Part shown: positions 33,808-42,433 of the stretch, piece after piece
Layout: every line of letters starts with the position of its first letter
Numbering within the stretch: the first letter of the stretch is position 1
Program-made: the position numbers and the translations under genes
Assembly (NCBI GenBank): GCA_004570425.1
Contig: SPQJ01000005.1
Span: forward strand, 105,474-169,473
Length of the DNA stretch: 64,000 bases
Direction: 5' to 3'
Source of the DNA: Bacillus sp. AZ43
GTDB taxonomy: Bacteria > Actinomycetota > Actinomycetes > Mycobacteriales > Geodermatophilaceae
Notes under the pieces: generated by a model
Seen by the model: only the letters and a program-made list of their open reading frames with translations
Databases searched by the model: none
What the model was told of the DNA's origin: nothing

Positions 33808-35232
33808 CTACTCGGAGGCGGCGGCGGCCGTGTCCCCCTCGCCCTGCTCGCCGCTCGGCGGGCCCACCCACACGGTCTTGGCGTTCATGAACTCGCGCAT
33901 GCCGAGCTCGGTGAGCTCCCGGCCGTAGCCGCTCTGTTTCACGCCGCCGAAGGGCAGCTCCGGGTAGCTGGTCACCATGCCGTTGATGAAGGCCATCCCC
34001 GAGGCGACGTCGCGGACGAACTGCGCCCGCTCGCCCTCGTCCTCGCTCCACAGGTTGGCGCCGAGACCGTAGGGGTGGCTGTTCGCTATCTCGATCGCCT
34101 CGTCGAGGCTGTCGACGGTGAACAGCGCGGCGACCGGGCCGAACACCTCCTCGGCGTAGAGGTCCATCTCCGGGGTGATCCCGGTGAGCAGGGTGGGTTC
34201 GTAGAACCAGCCGGGCCGGTCGACCCGCTTCCCGCCGGTCAGGACGGTCGCCCCCTTGTCGACGGCGTCCTGCACGTACCTCTCGACGTCGTCGCGGCCG
34301 GACTCGGTGGCCAGCGGCCCGATCTGGGTGTCCTCGTCCATGGGGTCGCCGACGGTCAGGGCCGCGATCTTCTCGGTGAACAGCCGGGTGAACTCCTCGG
34401 CGACGTCGCGGTGCACGAAGAACCGCTTGGCCGCGATGCAGCTCTGGCCGTTGTTCTGGTTGCGGGCGGTGACCGCGACCTCGGCCGCCTTCTCCAGGTT
34501 CGCCGACGGCATGACGATGAACGGGTCGCTGCCGCCGAGCTCGAGGACGGTCTTCTTCAGGGCGTCGCCCGCGATGGACGCCACCGACTGCCCGGCCGGC
34601 GCGCTGCCGGTGAGGGTGGCGGCGGCGACGCGGTCGTCGCGCAGCACCTGCTCGATCGCCGACGAGCCGATGAGCAGCGTCTGGAAGACGTCGTCGGGGA
34701 ACCCGGCCTTGCGGAACAGCTCCTCCAGGTAGAGCGCTGTCTGCGGCACGTTGCTGGCGTGCTTGAGCAGGCCGACGTTGCCGGCCATGAGCGCCGGGGC
34801 GGCGAAGCGCATCGCCTGCCAGAGCGGGAAGTTCCACGGCATGATGGCCAGCACCACCCCGATCGGCTGGTGGACGACGTAGGCCTGCGTGGCACCGACC
34901 GCCTCGGCGTCCTTCTTCTCGGGTTCCAGCAGAGCGGGGCCGTGCTCGGCGTACCAGCGCAGCGCCTTGGCGCACTTGGCCACCTCCGCCTTCGCCGACG
35001 CGAGCGTCTTGCCCATCTCCGTGGTCATGAGCTCGGCGACCGTGCCCGCGTCGGCGTCCAGGACGTCGGCCGCCGCTCGCAGCCAGCCGACCCGCTGCTC
35101 GGGGGTGGTGCGCCGGTACGACGCCCACGCCGCCGCGGCGCGCGCGATCTTCTCCTCCAGCGCCTCGTCCGACAGCGGCTCGTAGGTCTTGAGCGTCTCG
35201 CCGGTGGCCGGGTTGATGGTGGCGATGGCCAT
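33808..35232 (-). CDS. NAD(P)-dependent succinate-semialdehyde-type dehydrogenase
   Basis: 474-residue aldehyde dehydrogenase with Asn134 (PWNFP), general-base Glu231 (ELGGSDPF) and nucleophile Cys265 (NNGQSCIAAKRF). The pattern MTTEMGKTLASAKAEV and the SCIAAKRF active site are typical of the GabD/Sad-like succinate-semialdehyde group. It would convert succinate semialdehyde to succinate. The ATG at 35232 follows GGGAGGGC. It is divergent from an APC amino-acid permease, so GABA or polyamine catabolism is a reasonable guess. The acidic C-terminal tail is low complexity. Confidence 0.85.
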   Translation of the reverse strand: MAIATINPATGETLKTYEPLSDEALEEKIARAAAAWASYRRTTPEQRVGWLRAAADVLDADAGTVAELMTTEMGKTLASAKAEVAKCAKALRWYAEHGPALLEPEKKDAEAVGATQAYVVHQPIGVVLAIMPWNFPLWQAMRFAAPALMAGNVGLLKHASNVPQTALYLEELFRKAGFPDDVFQTLLIGSSAIEQVLRDDRVAAATLTGSAPAGQSVASIAGDALKKTVLELGGSDPFIVMPSANLEKAAEVAVTARNQNNGQSCIAAKRFFVHRDVAEEFTRLFTEKIAALTVGDPMDEDTQIGPLATESGRDDVERYVQDAVDKGATVLTGGKRVDRPGWFYEPTLLTGITPEMDLYAEEVFGPVAALFTVDSLDEAIEIANSHPYGLGANLWSEDEGERAQFVRDVASGMAFINGMVTSYPELPFGGVKQSGYGRELTELGMREFMNAKTVWVGPPSGEQGEGDTAAAASE

Positions 35233-35365
35233 GGGTGCCCTCCCGTCGGTGGTGCTGCCCCGCTCCCCTGCCCGCCCGACGGCCGGTGAAACCGCCCGCC
35301 GCCTGTGCCGCAGGCCATGGCGTCTGGACGAGCGGGCGGGCGGGGGCCGCCCTAGCGTCGGCGCG

Positions 35366-36844
35366 GTGGATCTCTTCCGGACCAAGTCGGTCGAACGGAT
35401 CGGCGCCGACACCACGGGCGAGGGCGACATCGCCCACGTGGGGCGGCTGCGCCGGCACCTGACCGCGCGCCACCTCGTCGGTTTCGGCATCGGGATCGTG
35501 ATCGGCACCGGGATCTTCACGCTCACCGGCATCCAGGCCCGCGACGCGGCCGGGCCGGCCGTCGTCGTCTCCTTCGCCATCGCCGGCGTCGTCGCCCTGC
35601 TGGCGGCGCTCTGCTACGCGGAACTGGCCGCCAGCGTGCCGACCGCCGGCAGTGCCTACTCCTACGCCTACGCCACGGTGGGCGAGCTGATCGCCTGGAT
35701 CATCGGGTGGGACCTCTTCCTCGAGTTCGCCCTCGGCGCCGCCGTCGTCGCCCGGGGCTGGTCGGGGTACGTGGGAAACCTGCTCGACCTCCCGGAGTCG
35801 ATGTTCGGGGAGGAGTCGACGGTCAACCTCGGCGCGGCGCTGATCGTCGTCGTTCTGACCGTGGTGGCCGCGCTGGGCATCCGCGAGTCGGCCCGCGTCA
35901 CCAACGTCCTGGTGGTCGTCAAGGTCGCCGTCTGCGTGTTCGTCGTCGTCGCCGGCGTCTGGTTCGTCCGCGGGGCCAACCTCACGCCGTTCGTCCCGGC
36001 CGGGCGGCCGAGCGAGGGCGGCGACGGCTGGGACCAGCCGCTCGTCTCTGCGGTCGCCGGCCTGGAGCCGGCGGTGTTCGGCATCGGGGGCGTCCTCACC
36101 GCGGCCGCGGTGGTGTTCTTCTCCTACACCGGCTTCGAGGCGGTCGCGAACCTCTCCGAGGAGACCCGGCGGCCGGGCCGCGACGTCCCGCTCGGCCTGC
36201 TGGGCACGCTGGGCCTGGCGACGGCGCTCTACATCGGCGTCTCGTTCGTGCTGGTCGGCATGGTCGACTACGCCGACATCGACGCCGGCGCGCCGATCGC
36301 GGACGCGTTCGACCAGGTGGGGCTCGGCTGGGCGGCGGCACTCGTCGCGCTGGCCGCCGTGGCCGGGCTGACCTCGGTCATCCTGGTCGACCTCATCACG
36401 ATGACCCGGATCGGCTTCGCCATGGGCCGCGACGGGCTGCTGCCGCCGGCGGCGGCGAAGGTGCACCCGCGCACCGGCACGCCGTTGCGGATGACCCTGG
36501 TGTTCGCCGCGCTCGTGCTGGTCACGGCCACCGTCGTGCCGCTCGAGGAGCTGGCCGACCTGGTCAGCATCGGCACCCTGTTCGCGTTCGTCCTGGTGTC
36601 GGCCGCGGTGCCGATCCTGCGGCGCACCCGGCCCGACCTCGAGCGCCCCTTCCGGGTGCCCTTCTCCCCCGTCGTGCCGATCCTGTCGGCGCTGGCCTGC
36701 CTGTACCTGATGGCCAACCTGAGCATCGAGACGTGGGTCCGCTTCGGCGCCTGGCTGGCCGTGGGCCTGCTGTTCTACGCGCTCTACGGCTACCGGCACT
36801 CGCGTGTCCGACGGCGGGCCGCCGCGGAGACACCGGCGCCCTAG
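35366..36844 (+). CDS. APC-family amino acid permease
   Basis: 492-residue secondary transporter with about 12 hydrophobic segments. It has the APC signature GFGIGIVIGTGIFTLTG in segment 1, YAELAASVPTAGSAYSYAYA in segment 3 and FFSYTGFEAVANLSEE in segment 6, matching the cationic amino acid transporter (CAT/YfnA) group. The GTG at 35366 has no ribosome site; TAGCGT (35353-35358) is at leaderless spacing. It is divergent from the semialdehyde dehydrogenase. It overlaps the convergent HAAS gene by 4 bp. Confidence 0.9.
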   Translation: MDLFRTKSVERIGADTTGEGDIAHVGRLRRHLTARHLVGFGIGIVIGTGIFTLTGIQARDAAGPAVVVSFAIAGVVALLAALCYAELAASVPTAGSAYSYAYATVGELIAWIIGWDLFLEFALGAAVVARGWSGYVGNLLDLPESMFGEESTVNLGAALIVVVLTVVAALGIRESARVTNVLVVVKVAVCVFVVVAGVWFVRGANLTPFVPAGRPSEGGDGWDQPLVSAVAGLEPAVFGIGGVLTAAAVVFFSYTGFEAVANLSEETRRPGRDVPLGLLGTLGLATALYIGVSFVLVGMVDYADIDAGAPIADAFDQVGLGWAAALVALAAVAGLTSVILVDLITMTRIGFAMGRDGLLPPAAAKVHPRTGTPLRMTLVFAALVLVTATVVPLEELADLVSIGTLFAFVLVSAAVPILRRTRPDLERPFRVPFSPVVPILSALACLYLMANLSIETWVRFGAWLAVGLLFYALYGYRHSRVRRRAAAETPAP

Positions 36845-37347
36845 ACCGTCAGGGCGGCGACCAGCCAGACCAGGGCACCGAGCACGATCAGGAACCCACC
36901 CATCACGACCGGCACCCAGCGGGGGGAGGGCGTCAGCCACTCCCCCGTGCGCGGGTCGCGGACCCGCTCGTTGCGGCGCATGGTGACGACGACGGCCGGG
37001 ATCCACAGCAGCACGGCGAGCACCAGGGGCACCCAGGACGGCAGACCCGCCGGGAGCCCCTTCGCGTCACCCTCGACCAGGTCGAAGACGCTGGTGGCGA
37101 CCAGCCAGCCGACCGCCGCCCCGGACAGCGCCAGCGCCCCGAGCACGGTCTTCCCCCCGCGCGGCGCCGGGGCCAGGGTCGCGGCGTACTCCTTCGGCCG
37201 CCCGAAGGCCTCGACCGGGTCCTCTCCCGTGTCGGCGACGTGGCTCTCGACCTCGGCCACGATCTCGCCGATGCGGTCGCCCGGCACCTGCCGCGCCCGG
37301 AGCGCGAGCACGAGGTCGCGGCGGTAGGTGCTGGTCTCGGTGCTCAT
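36841..37347 (-). CDS. HAAS-domain membrane protein (PadR partner)
   Basis: 168-residue protein. An N-terminal ~60-residue helical HAAS-type domain (YRRDLVLALRARQVPGDRIGEIVAEVESHVADTG-like; the key EVESH is visible) precedes three hydrophobic segments (about 70-88, 104-122, 144-166). Such proteins are encoded next to PadR regulators and are thought to act as membrane partners or targets; no activity is established. The start overlaps the padR stop by 4 bp. Confidence 0.75.
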   Translation of the reverse strand: MSTETSTYRRDLVLALRARQVPGDRIGEIVAEVESHVADTGEDPVEAFGRPKEYAATLAPAPRGGKTVLGALALSGAAVGWLVATSVFDLVEGDAKGLPAGLPSWVPLVLAVLLWIPAVVVTMRRNERVRDPRTGEWLTPSPRWVPVVMGGFLIVLGALVWLVAALTV

Positions 37348-37694
37348 CGGGTCCTCCCGGTCGTCGGGGTGGGCAGGAGCGCCTCGGCCTGCGCGGTGAA
37401 CCTGATCCAGGCCGTCGTGCGCTCGGCGAGATGCGCCCGGCCGGTCGCCGTCGCGGTGAAGAACTTCCGCCCCGGGCCGCCGGCGCCCTCCCGCCAGGCC
37501 GACGTCACGAGCCCGTCCTGCTCCAGCCGGTTGAGCACCGGGTAGAGCGTGCCGCCCTTGATCACCCCGAGCCCCGCGGCCTGCAACCGCTGGGCGATGG
37601 CGTAGCCGTACGTCTCCTCCGCGGCGACGACAGCGAGCACGCAGAGCGGGAGCAGTGCCCGCAGCCACTCCGTGGGCCAGCCGTCGTCCGCCAC
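37344..37694 (-). CDS. PadR-family transcriptional regulator
   Basis: 116-residue winged-helix repressor. It contains TYGYAIAQRLQAAGL and IKGGTLYPVLNRLEQDGLV, the PadR recognition region, and the wing GGPGRKFFTATATGRAHL. The GTG at 37694 has no ribosome site. TTGCCA (37729-37724), a 17-bp spacer and TACTGT (37706-37701) place +1 exactly on the GTG, and inverted GACTAG/CTAGTC half-sites flank the -10. It probably represses itself and the HAAS gene. Confidence 0.9.
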   Translation of the reverse strand: MADDGWPTEWLRALLPLCVLAVVAAEETYGYAIAQRLQAAGLGVIKGGTLYPVLNRLEQDGLVTSAWREGAGGPGRKFFTATATGRAHLAERTTAWIRFTAQAEALLPTPTTGRTR

Positions 37695-37729
37695 GACTAG
37701 ACAGTAACGCCCACTAGTCAGTCTGGCAA
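37695..37729 (-). promoter_or_regulatory. PadR promoter with flanking operator half-sites
   Basis: -35 TTGCCA and -10 TACTGT with a 17-bp spacer, read leftwards. GACTAG (37695-37700) and CTAGTC (37714-37719) form an inverted repeat with 13 bp between, one half on each side of the -10. The transcript is predicted to be leaderless. Confidence 0.65.
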
Positions 37730-37838
37730 CCTATCGGCGGTCCGGATTCGGCCGCTCGGCCCGCCGTCTCCACCCCGGTGGCCTACCGTGGGGTCACGCC
37801 CCCGTCGCCCGGGCGGCGGGCAACCTCACGGGGGAAGA

Positions 37839-38813
37839 GTGAACGGATCGTCGGTGGTCGGCTGGGCCGACCTGCCCGCCGACGGGTACCGGCACGACGC
37901 CCTGCTCTACGACGATGCCGACGAGCTGGTCGCGACGGCCGTGCCGTTCCTGCTGCGCGGTCTCGACGCGGGCGAGGCGGCCGTCATCGCGACCAGCGCA
38001 CGGACGGCCTCGGTCCTCCGCGACGCGCTGGGTGACGATCCCCGCGTGCACGTGCTGGAGCGCGGCGACGTCTACAGCGCGCGCACCCCCACCGCCATCA
38101 CGACCTTCCGCCGGCTGGCCGAGCAGCGGACCGGCGAAGGCGTCCGCCGGCTGCGCGTCGTCGGAGAGGTCGACTTCGGCGAGACCGAGCGGGACTGGCT
38201 GGAGTGGCAGCGCTACGAGTCCGTCATCAACGTCGCGCTGGCCCAGTGGCCGCTCTGGGGACTGTGCGTCTTCGACACCCAGCGGCTCCCGGAGCCGGTG
38301 GTGGAGTCGGCGCTGCTCACCCACTCGTCGGTGGTGACCCCCGCGGTGCGGGCGCCGAATCCCCGCTACGTCGCGCCGGCGGACTACCTCACCGCGCTGC
38401 CGTTCCCCGACGAGCCGCTGGAGGCCACCGCCCCGCGCATCTCCGTGCCCGACGTCGAGGACTTCATCGCCCTGCGGCACGCCGTCGCCGCCGAACTGGC
38501 GGGCGTCGACGCCCCGCGGGACACCGTGGAGGACTACCTGCTCGCCGTCGACGAGATGACGAGCAACGCCCTCCGGCACGGCGGCCCGCCGATCGCGTTC
38601 CGGCTCTGGGTGGGCACCGACCGCATCGTCTGCTCGATCGAGGACCGCGGCCCGGGCTTCACCGATCCGTTCGCCGGCTACGGCCCGGCCCACGGGGACG
38701 ACCTGTCCCGCGGCGGCATGGGCCTGTGGCTCGCCCGGCAGCTGTGCGACCACGTGGACCTGTCCGGGGGCCCGGACGGCGCGCGCGTGCGGCTCACCGT
38801 CCGGATCGGCTGA
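37839..38813 (+). CDS. MEDS-domain protein with anti-sigma-type histidine kinase domain
   Basis: 324 residues. An N-terminal MEDS domain (about 17-190: YRHDALLYDDADELVATAVPF and a GECNFG-like GEVDFGETERDWLEW region) precedes a HATPase_c_2 domain (about 215-320) with DEMTSNALRHGG, EDRGPGF and GMGLWLARQLCDHVD. The architecture matches the actinobacterial RsbA-type regulators of the general stress response. It would sense a signal and bind or phosphorylate an anti-anti-sigma factor. The GTG at 37839 follows GGGGGAAG. TACCGT (37784-37789) is a possible -10. Confidence 0.8.
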   Translation: MNGSSVVGWADLPADGYRHDALLYDDADELVATAVPFLLRGLDAGEAAVIATSARTASVLRDALGDDPRVHVLERGDVYSARTPTAITTFRRLAEQRTGEGVRRLRVVGEVDFGETERDWLEWQRYESVINVALAQWPLWGLCVFDTQRLPEPVVESALLTHSSVVTPAVRAPNPRYVAPADYLTALPFPDEPLEATAPRISVPDVEDFIALRHAVAAELAGVDAPRDTVEDYLLAVDEMTSNALRHGGPPIAFRLWVGTDRIVCSIEDRGPGFTDPFAGYGPAHGDDLSRGGMGLWLARQLCDHVDLSGGPDGARVRLTVRIG

Positions 38814-38819
38814 GGGCGC

Positions 38820-39149
38820 TCAGCCGAACAGGTCACCCAGGAAGGACTCCTTCTTCCGCTTGTGCGGGTAGCCGGAGGAGGACGAGTGCTTCGAGCCCTG
38901 CACCTGGCGCAGCACCTCCCCGACGACCCCGCCCAGGCCGGCGCCCGACTGCGGCGCCGAGGGCTGGTGCGCGGCCGGCCGGGCCTGGCCCGTGCGGCTG
39001 CCGTGCCAGGAGTTCTCCGCGTCGATGAGCCGGTCGAGCTCACCGCGATCGAGGAAGATGCCGCGGCAGTCGGCGCACTGGTCGACGTGCACGCCGTTGC
39101 GCTCGTAGGTCCGCATGGTCCCGTGGCACTTCGGGCAGGTCAGCTCCAT
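38820..39149 (-). CDS. TFIIB-type zinc ribbon protein
   Basis: 109-residue protein with a zinc ribbon at residues 5-28 (CPKC...CADC) and the family segment [15 protein letters not shown] low-complexity linker follows, and the C-terminus [17 protein letters not shown] is highly conserved among such proteins. Function is unknown; a role in nucleic-acid or protein binding is presumed from the fold. The ATG at 39149 has no strong ribosome site. It converges with the MEDS gene (6 bp). Confidence 0.8.
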   Translation of the reverse strand: MELTCPKCHGTMRTYERNGVHVDQCADCRGIFLDRGELDRLIDAENSWHGSRTGQARPAAHQPSAPQSGAGLGGVVGEVLRQVQGSKHSSSSGYPHKRKKESFLGDLFG

Positions 39150-39358
39150 GCCCGCGCAACGGGCACCCCGGCGGCGGAGTTCCCGCGTCCTGCTCCGATG
39201 CCATTCCACCCAGTGGTGGCAACACGTCGGAAACCGCTCGCACGACGGGGATACTGGTCGGCACTGCACGCGAGCGATGGGAGCACCTTGGTGGACCGAA
39301 CGCGCACGGTCGAGACGCGGGACGTCGTCCTGCCCGTCGTCCCCGACTCCCGGAGGGC

Positions 39359-40165
39359 GTGACCGTGGACAAGGTGGTCGCCTCGACCCGGGACGCCGTC
39401 GCCGACATCCCCGACGGCGCCGTCCTCGCCGTCGGCGGGTTCGGGCTCTGCGGCGTGCCGATCGGCCTGATCGAGGCGCTGCGCGAGCAGGGCGCTCGCC
39501 GGCTCACGACGATCTCCAACAACTGCGGCGTCGACGACCAGGCGCTCGGCGTCCTGCTCTACGCGGGGCGGATCAGCAAGACGATCAGCTCCTTCGTCGG
39601 CGGCAACAAGGAGCTCGCCCGGCTCTACCTCTCCGGCGAGCTCGACGTGGAGCTGACCCCCCAGGGCACGCTCGCCGAACGGCTCCGGGCCGGCGGCGTC
39701 GGGATCCCGGCCTTCTACACGCCCACCGGGGTCGGCACGCTGGTCGCGGAGGGCGGCATCCCGATCCGCTACGACGCCGAGGGCAACGTGGTGAAGACCA
39801 GCGAGCCCAAGGAGGTCCGGGTCTTCGACGGTCAGCAGTACGTGCTGGAGACCTCGCTCACCGCCGACTTCGCCCTCGTGCGCGCCGCCGTCGGCGACCG
39901 GCACGGCAACCTGGTCTTCCACGAGTCGGCCGGCAACTTCAACGCCCCCGCCGCCATGGCCGGGCGGATCACGATCGCCGAGGTCGAGGAGCTCGTGGAG
40001 CCGGGCGAGATCACGCCCGAGCACATCCACCTCCCGGGCGTCTTCGTCGACCGCGTCGTCCTGGTCGGCCCGGAGGGCAAGAAGATCGAGAAGCGCACCA
40101 CCCGCCCCTGCGCGGACGGCGACGACACCCCGGCCGCGGCCGGCGAGGAGGCCACGCCCCGATGA
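39359..40165 (+). CDS. 3-oxoacid CoA-transferase subunit A (ScoA/PcaI type)
   Basis: 268-residue alpha subunit of a class I CoA transferase that moves CoA from succinyl-CoA to a 3-oxoacid. It has the [17 protein letters not shown]-terminus, [36 protein letters not shown] and [20 protein letters not shown]. Sequence alone does not separate acetoacetate (ScoA) from beta-ketoadipate (PcaI) specificity. The aromatic-acid region downstream makes beta-ketoadipate a good candidate. GTG start after GGAGGG. The 209-bp upstream gap holds a possible -10 GATACT near 39250 and no gene. Confidence 0.88.
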   Translation: MTVDKVVASTRDAVADIPDGAVLAVGGFGLCGVPIGLIEALREQGARRLTTISNNCGVDDQALGVLLYAGRISKTISSFVGGNKELARLYLSGELDVELTPQGTLAERLRAGGVGIPAFYTPTGVGTLVAEGGIPIRYDAEGNVVKTSEPKEVRVFDGQQYVLETSLTADFALVRAAVGDRHGNLVFHESAGNFNAPAAMAGRITIAEVEELVEPGEITPEHIHLPGVFVDRVVLVGPEGKKIEKRTTRPCADGDDTPAAAGEEATPR

Positions 40166-40830
40166 GCCTGACCCGTGAGCAGCTCGCCGCCCGCGTGGCC
40201 CTCGAGCTGGAGGACGGCCAGTACGTCAACCTCGGCATCGGCATGCCGACGCTGGTGCCCAACTACGTGCCCGACGGCGTCCACGTCGTCCTGCACTCGG
40301 AGAACGGCGTCCTGGGCGTCGGCCCGTACCCGTTCGACGGCGAGGAGGACCCCGACCTCATCAACGCCGGCAAGGAGACCGTGACGATCCTGCCCGGCGC
40401 GAGCTTCTTCGACTCGGCGATGTCGTTCGGGATGATCCGCGGCAAGCACCTCGACGTCGCCGTCCTCGGCGCCATGCAGGTCAACGTCCGCGGCGACCTG
40501 GCCAACTGGCTGATTCCCGGCAAGATGGTCAACGGCATGGGCGGCGCGATGGACCTCGTCCACGGCGCCAAGCGGGTGATCATCATGATGGAACACGTCA
40601 CCCGGGACGGGTCGCCCAAGATCGTCGAGGAGTGCACCCTGCCGCTCACCGGCAAGGCGTGCGTGGACCGGATCATCACCGACCTCGCCGTCATCGACGT
40701 GACCGACGAGGGACTCGTGCTCCGCGAGACGGCTCCCGGCGTCACGGTCGACGACGTGCTGGCCGCGACCGGCGCCCCGCTGACCGTCGCCGACGACGTC
40801 CGCGAGATGCCCCTCCCCGCCACCGTCTGA
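40162..40830 (+). CDS. 3-oxoacid CoA-transferase subunit B (ScoB/PcaJ type)
   Basis: 222-residue beta subunit carrying the catalytic glutamate in [15 protein letters not shown] (about 44-58), preceded by [16 protein letters not shown]. The glycine-rich [18 protein letters not shown] lies in the CoA-binding region. It overlaps subunit A by 4 bp (ATGA). With subunit A it would convert beta-ketoadipate or acetoacetate to the CoA ester, leaving thiolytic cleavage to an enzyme encoded elsewhere. It ends before a very strong hairpin. Confidence 0.88.
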   Translation: MSLTREQLAARVALELEDGQYVNLGIGMPTLVPNYVPDGVHVVLHSENGVLGVGPYPFDGEEDPDLINAGKETVTILPGASFFDSAMSFGMIRGKHLDVAVLGAMQVNVRGDLANWLIPGKMVNGMGGAMDLVHGAKRVIIMMEHVTRDGSPKIVEECTLPLTGKACVDRIITDLAVIDVTDEGLVLRETAPGVTVDDVLAATGAPLTVADDVREMPLPATV

Positions 40831-40849
40831 GGCGCCTACCGCCGCTGAG

Positions 40850-40902
40850 CGTGTGCGCTGAGGCCCGGTTCCGACGTCCGGAACCGGGCCTCAGCGCACA
40901 CG
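40850..40902. terminator. Very long hairpin at convergent gene ends (repeat family A, copy 2)
   Basis: 24-bp perfect stem with a 5-nt loop: arms 40850-40873 and 40879-40902, outer bases CGTGTGCGCTGAGGCCC / GGGCCTCAGCGCACACG. It lies between the rightward CoA-transferase and leftward aldehyde-dehydrogenase genes. The outer arm closely matches the hairpin at 7612-7658. Confidence 0.85.
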
Positions 40903-40912
40903 GTCGGCTGTC

Positions 40913-42373
40913 TCAGAACGGGTAGGCGGGGAGGTCGCCGCGGACGGTGACCCACTGGGTCTCGGTGAAGGCCTCGATGTTGGCCTGCGGACCGCCGTGC
41001 CGGGACCCGGTGCCGGACGCGCCGACGCCGCCGAAGGGCGCCACCGCCTCGTCGTTCACCGTCTGGTCGTTGATGTGCACCAGCCCGCTCGGGATCCGCT
41101 CCGCGAGCTGGAGGCCGGCGTACACGTCCCTGGTCAGGATGCCCAGGGACAGGCCGTACTCGGTGCCGGCCGCCAGGTCGACGACCTCGTCGAGCGACGA
41201 GAACGGGGTGACCGGGGCGACCGGGCCGAAGATCTCCTCGCGGTAGGCGGGGGCGTCGACCGGGACGTCGCCGAGGACGGTCGGCCGGTAGAAGAGGTCC
41301 TCGAAGGTGCCACCGGTGCGCACCGTGGCCCCGGCCTCCACCGACGAGGTGACCAGGCCGTGCACGCGGTCGCGCTGGCCGGCGTCGATCAGCGGGCCCA
41401 TCGCCACCTGATCCCGGTACGGGTCGCCGACCGGCAGCTTCTCGACCTTCTCCGTGAGGATCGCCGTGTACTCCTCGGCGATGTCGCGGTGCACCAGGTG
41501 CCGCGAGGTGGCCATGCAGATCTGGCCCTGGTGGGCGAACGTGCCCCACGCGCCGACCGAGGCGGCGGCCCGGACGTCGACGTCCGGCATGACGATGAGC
41601 GCGGAGTTGCCGCCGAGCTCGAGGTGGGCCCGCTTCAGGTGCTGGCCGGCGAGCGAACCCACGGCGCGCCCGGCCCGGGTGGAACCGGTGAAGGCGATGA
41701 TGCGGACGGCGGGCTCGACGACCAGCGCCTCGCCGACGTCAGCGCCGCCCGGCAGCACCTGGAAGACACCCGCGGGGAGACCCGCCTCCTCGAAGACCCG
41801 GGCGAACATCGCCCCGCCGGTGATCGCGGTGCGCGGGTCGGGCTTGAGGATGACCGCGTTGCCCAGCGCGAGGGCCGGGGCGATGGCGCGGATGGCCAGG
41901 ATGGTGGGCACGTTGAACGGCGCGATGACGCCGACGACGCCGGCCGGGACCCGCCGGGCGAACGACAGGCGCGGGGCGCCGGACCGCAGCAGCTCGCCGT
42001 ACGGGTGGCTGGGCAGCGCGGAGGCCTCGTAGCACTCCTGGGCCGAGGTGTGGACCTGGAAGTCGCCGAACGGCTGGATGGCGCCGGTCTCGCGGGCCAG
42101 CCAGCCCTTGACCTCGTCACCCGCGGCCGACAGCAGGTCACCGGCCTTGCGCAGCACGGCGGCGCGCTGGTCGAACGGCAGCGCGGCCCACTCCTTCTGC
42201 GCCTCGACCGCGCGGACGGCGGCGGTGTGCACGTCCTCGGGGGTCGCCTTGCCGACCGCGCCCAGGACCTGGCCGGTGGCCGGCTCGACGGCGTCGTACG
42301 TGCCGCCGCTGCCGTCGGTCCACGCGCCGGTCCAGATCTTGCCCTGCCAGGCTCCGGTGTCGAGCAGTGCCAT
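40913..42373 (-). CDS. Aromatic aldehyde dehydrogenase (vanillin/benzaldehyde dehydrogenase type)
   Basis: 486-residue aldehyde dehydrogenase. General-base Glu252 lies in LELGGNSALIV and nucleophile Cys286 in HQGQICMATSRHLVH. The latter matches the benzaldehyde/vanillin dehydrogenase group (XylC/Vdh) and differs from the semialdehyde enzyme at 33.8 kb. It would oxidise vanillin or 4-hydroxybenzaldehyde to the acid. The ATG follows AAGGAG. It lies downstream of an IclR gene and vanBA on the same strand, which supports vanillin as substrate. A TTCCG-N5-CGGAA site lies about 145 bp upstream, inside the IclR gene end. Confidence 0.85.
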   Translation of the reverse strand: MALLDTGAWQGKIWTGAWTDGSGGTYDAVEPATGQVLGAVGKATPEDVHTAAVRAVEAQKEWAALPFDQRAAVLRKAGDLLSAAGDEVKGWLARETGAIQPFGDFQVHTSAQECYEASALPSHPYGELLRSGAPRLSFARRVPAGVVGVIAPFNVPTILAIRAIAPALALGNAVILKPDPRTAITGGAMFARVFEEAGLPAGVFQVLPGGADVGEALVVEPAVRIIAFTGSTRAGRAVGSLAGQHLKRAHLELGGNSALIVMPDVDVRAAASVGAWGTFAHQGQICMATSRHLVHRDIAEEYTAILTEKVEKLPVGDPYRDQVAMGPLIDAGQRDRVHGLVTSSVEAGATVRTGGTFEDLFYRPTVLGDVPVDAPAYREEIFGPVAPVTPFSSLDEVVDLAAGTEYGLSLGILTRDVYAGLQLAERIPSGLVHINDQTVNDEAVAPFGGVGASGTGSRHGGPQANIEAFTETQWVTVRGDLPAYPF

Positions 42374-42433
42374 GTCGTCTCCTTCGTCCTGACCGCGTCG
42401 CTGCGGTCGTGGTTGCCGTCGTGCCGGTGCCGG

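Noticed and set aside
33740..37006. Leftward open frame of 1088 codons over the aldehyde dehydrogenase and permease genes
   Set aside because: Mostly a shifted or antisense reading of two real genes, with no recognisable domain; a GC artefact.
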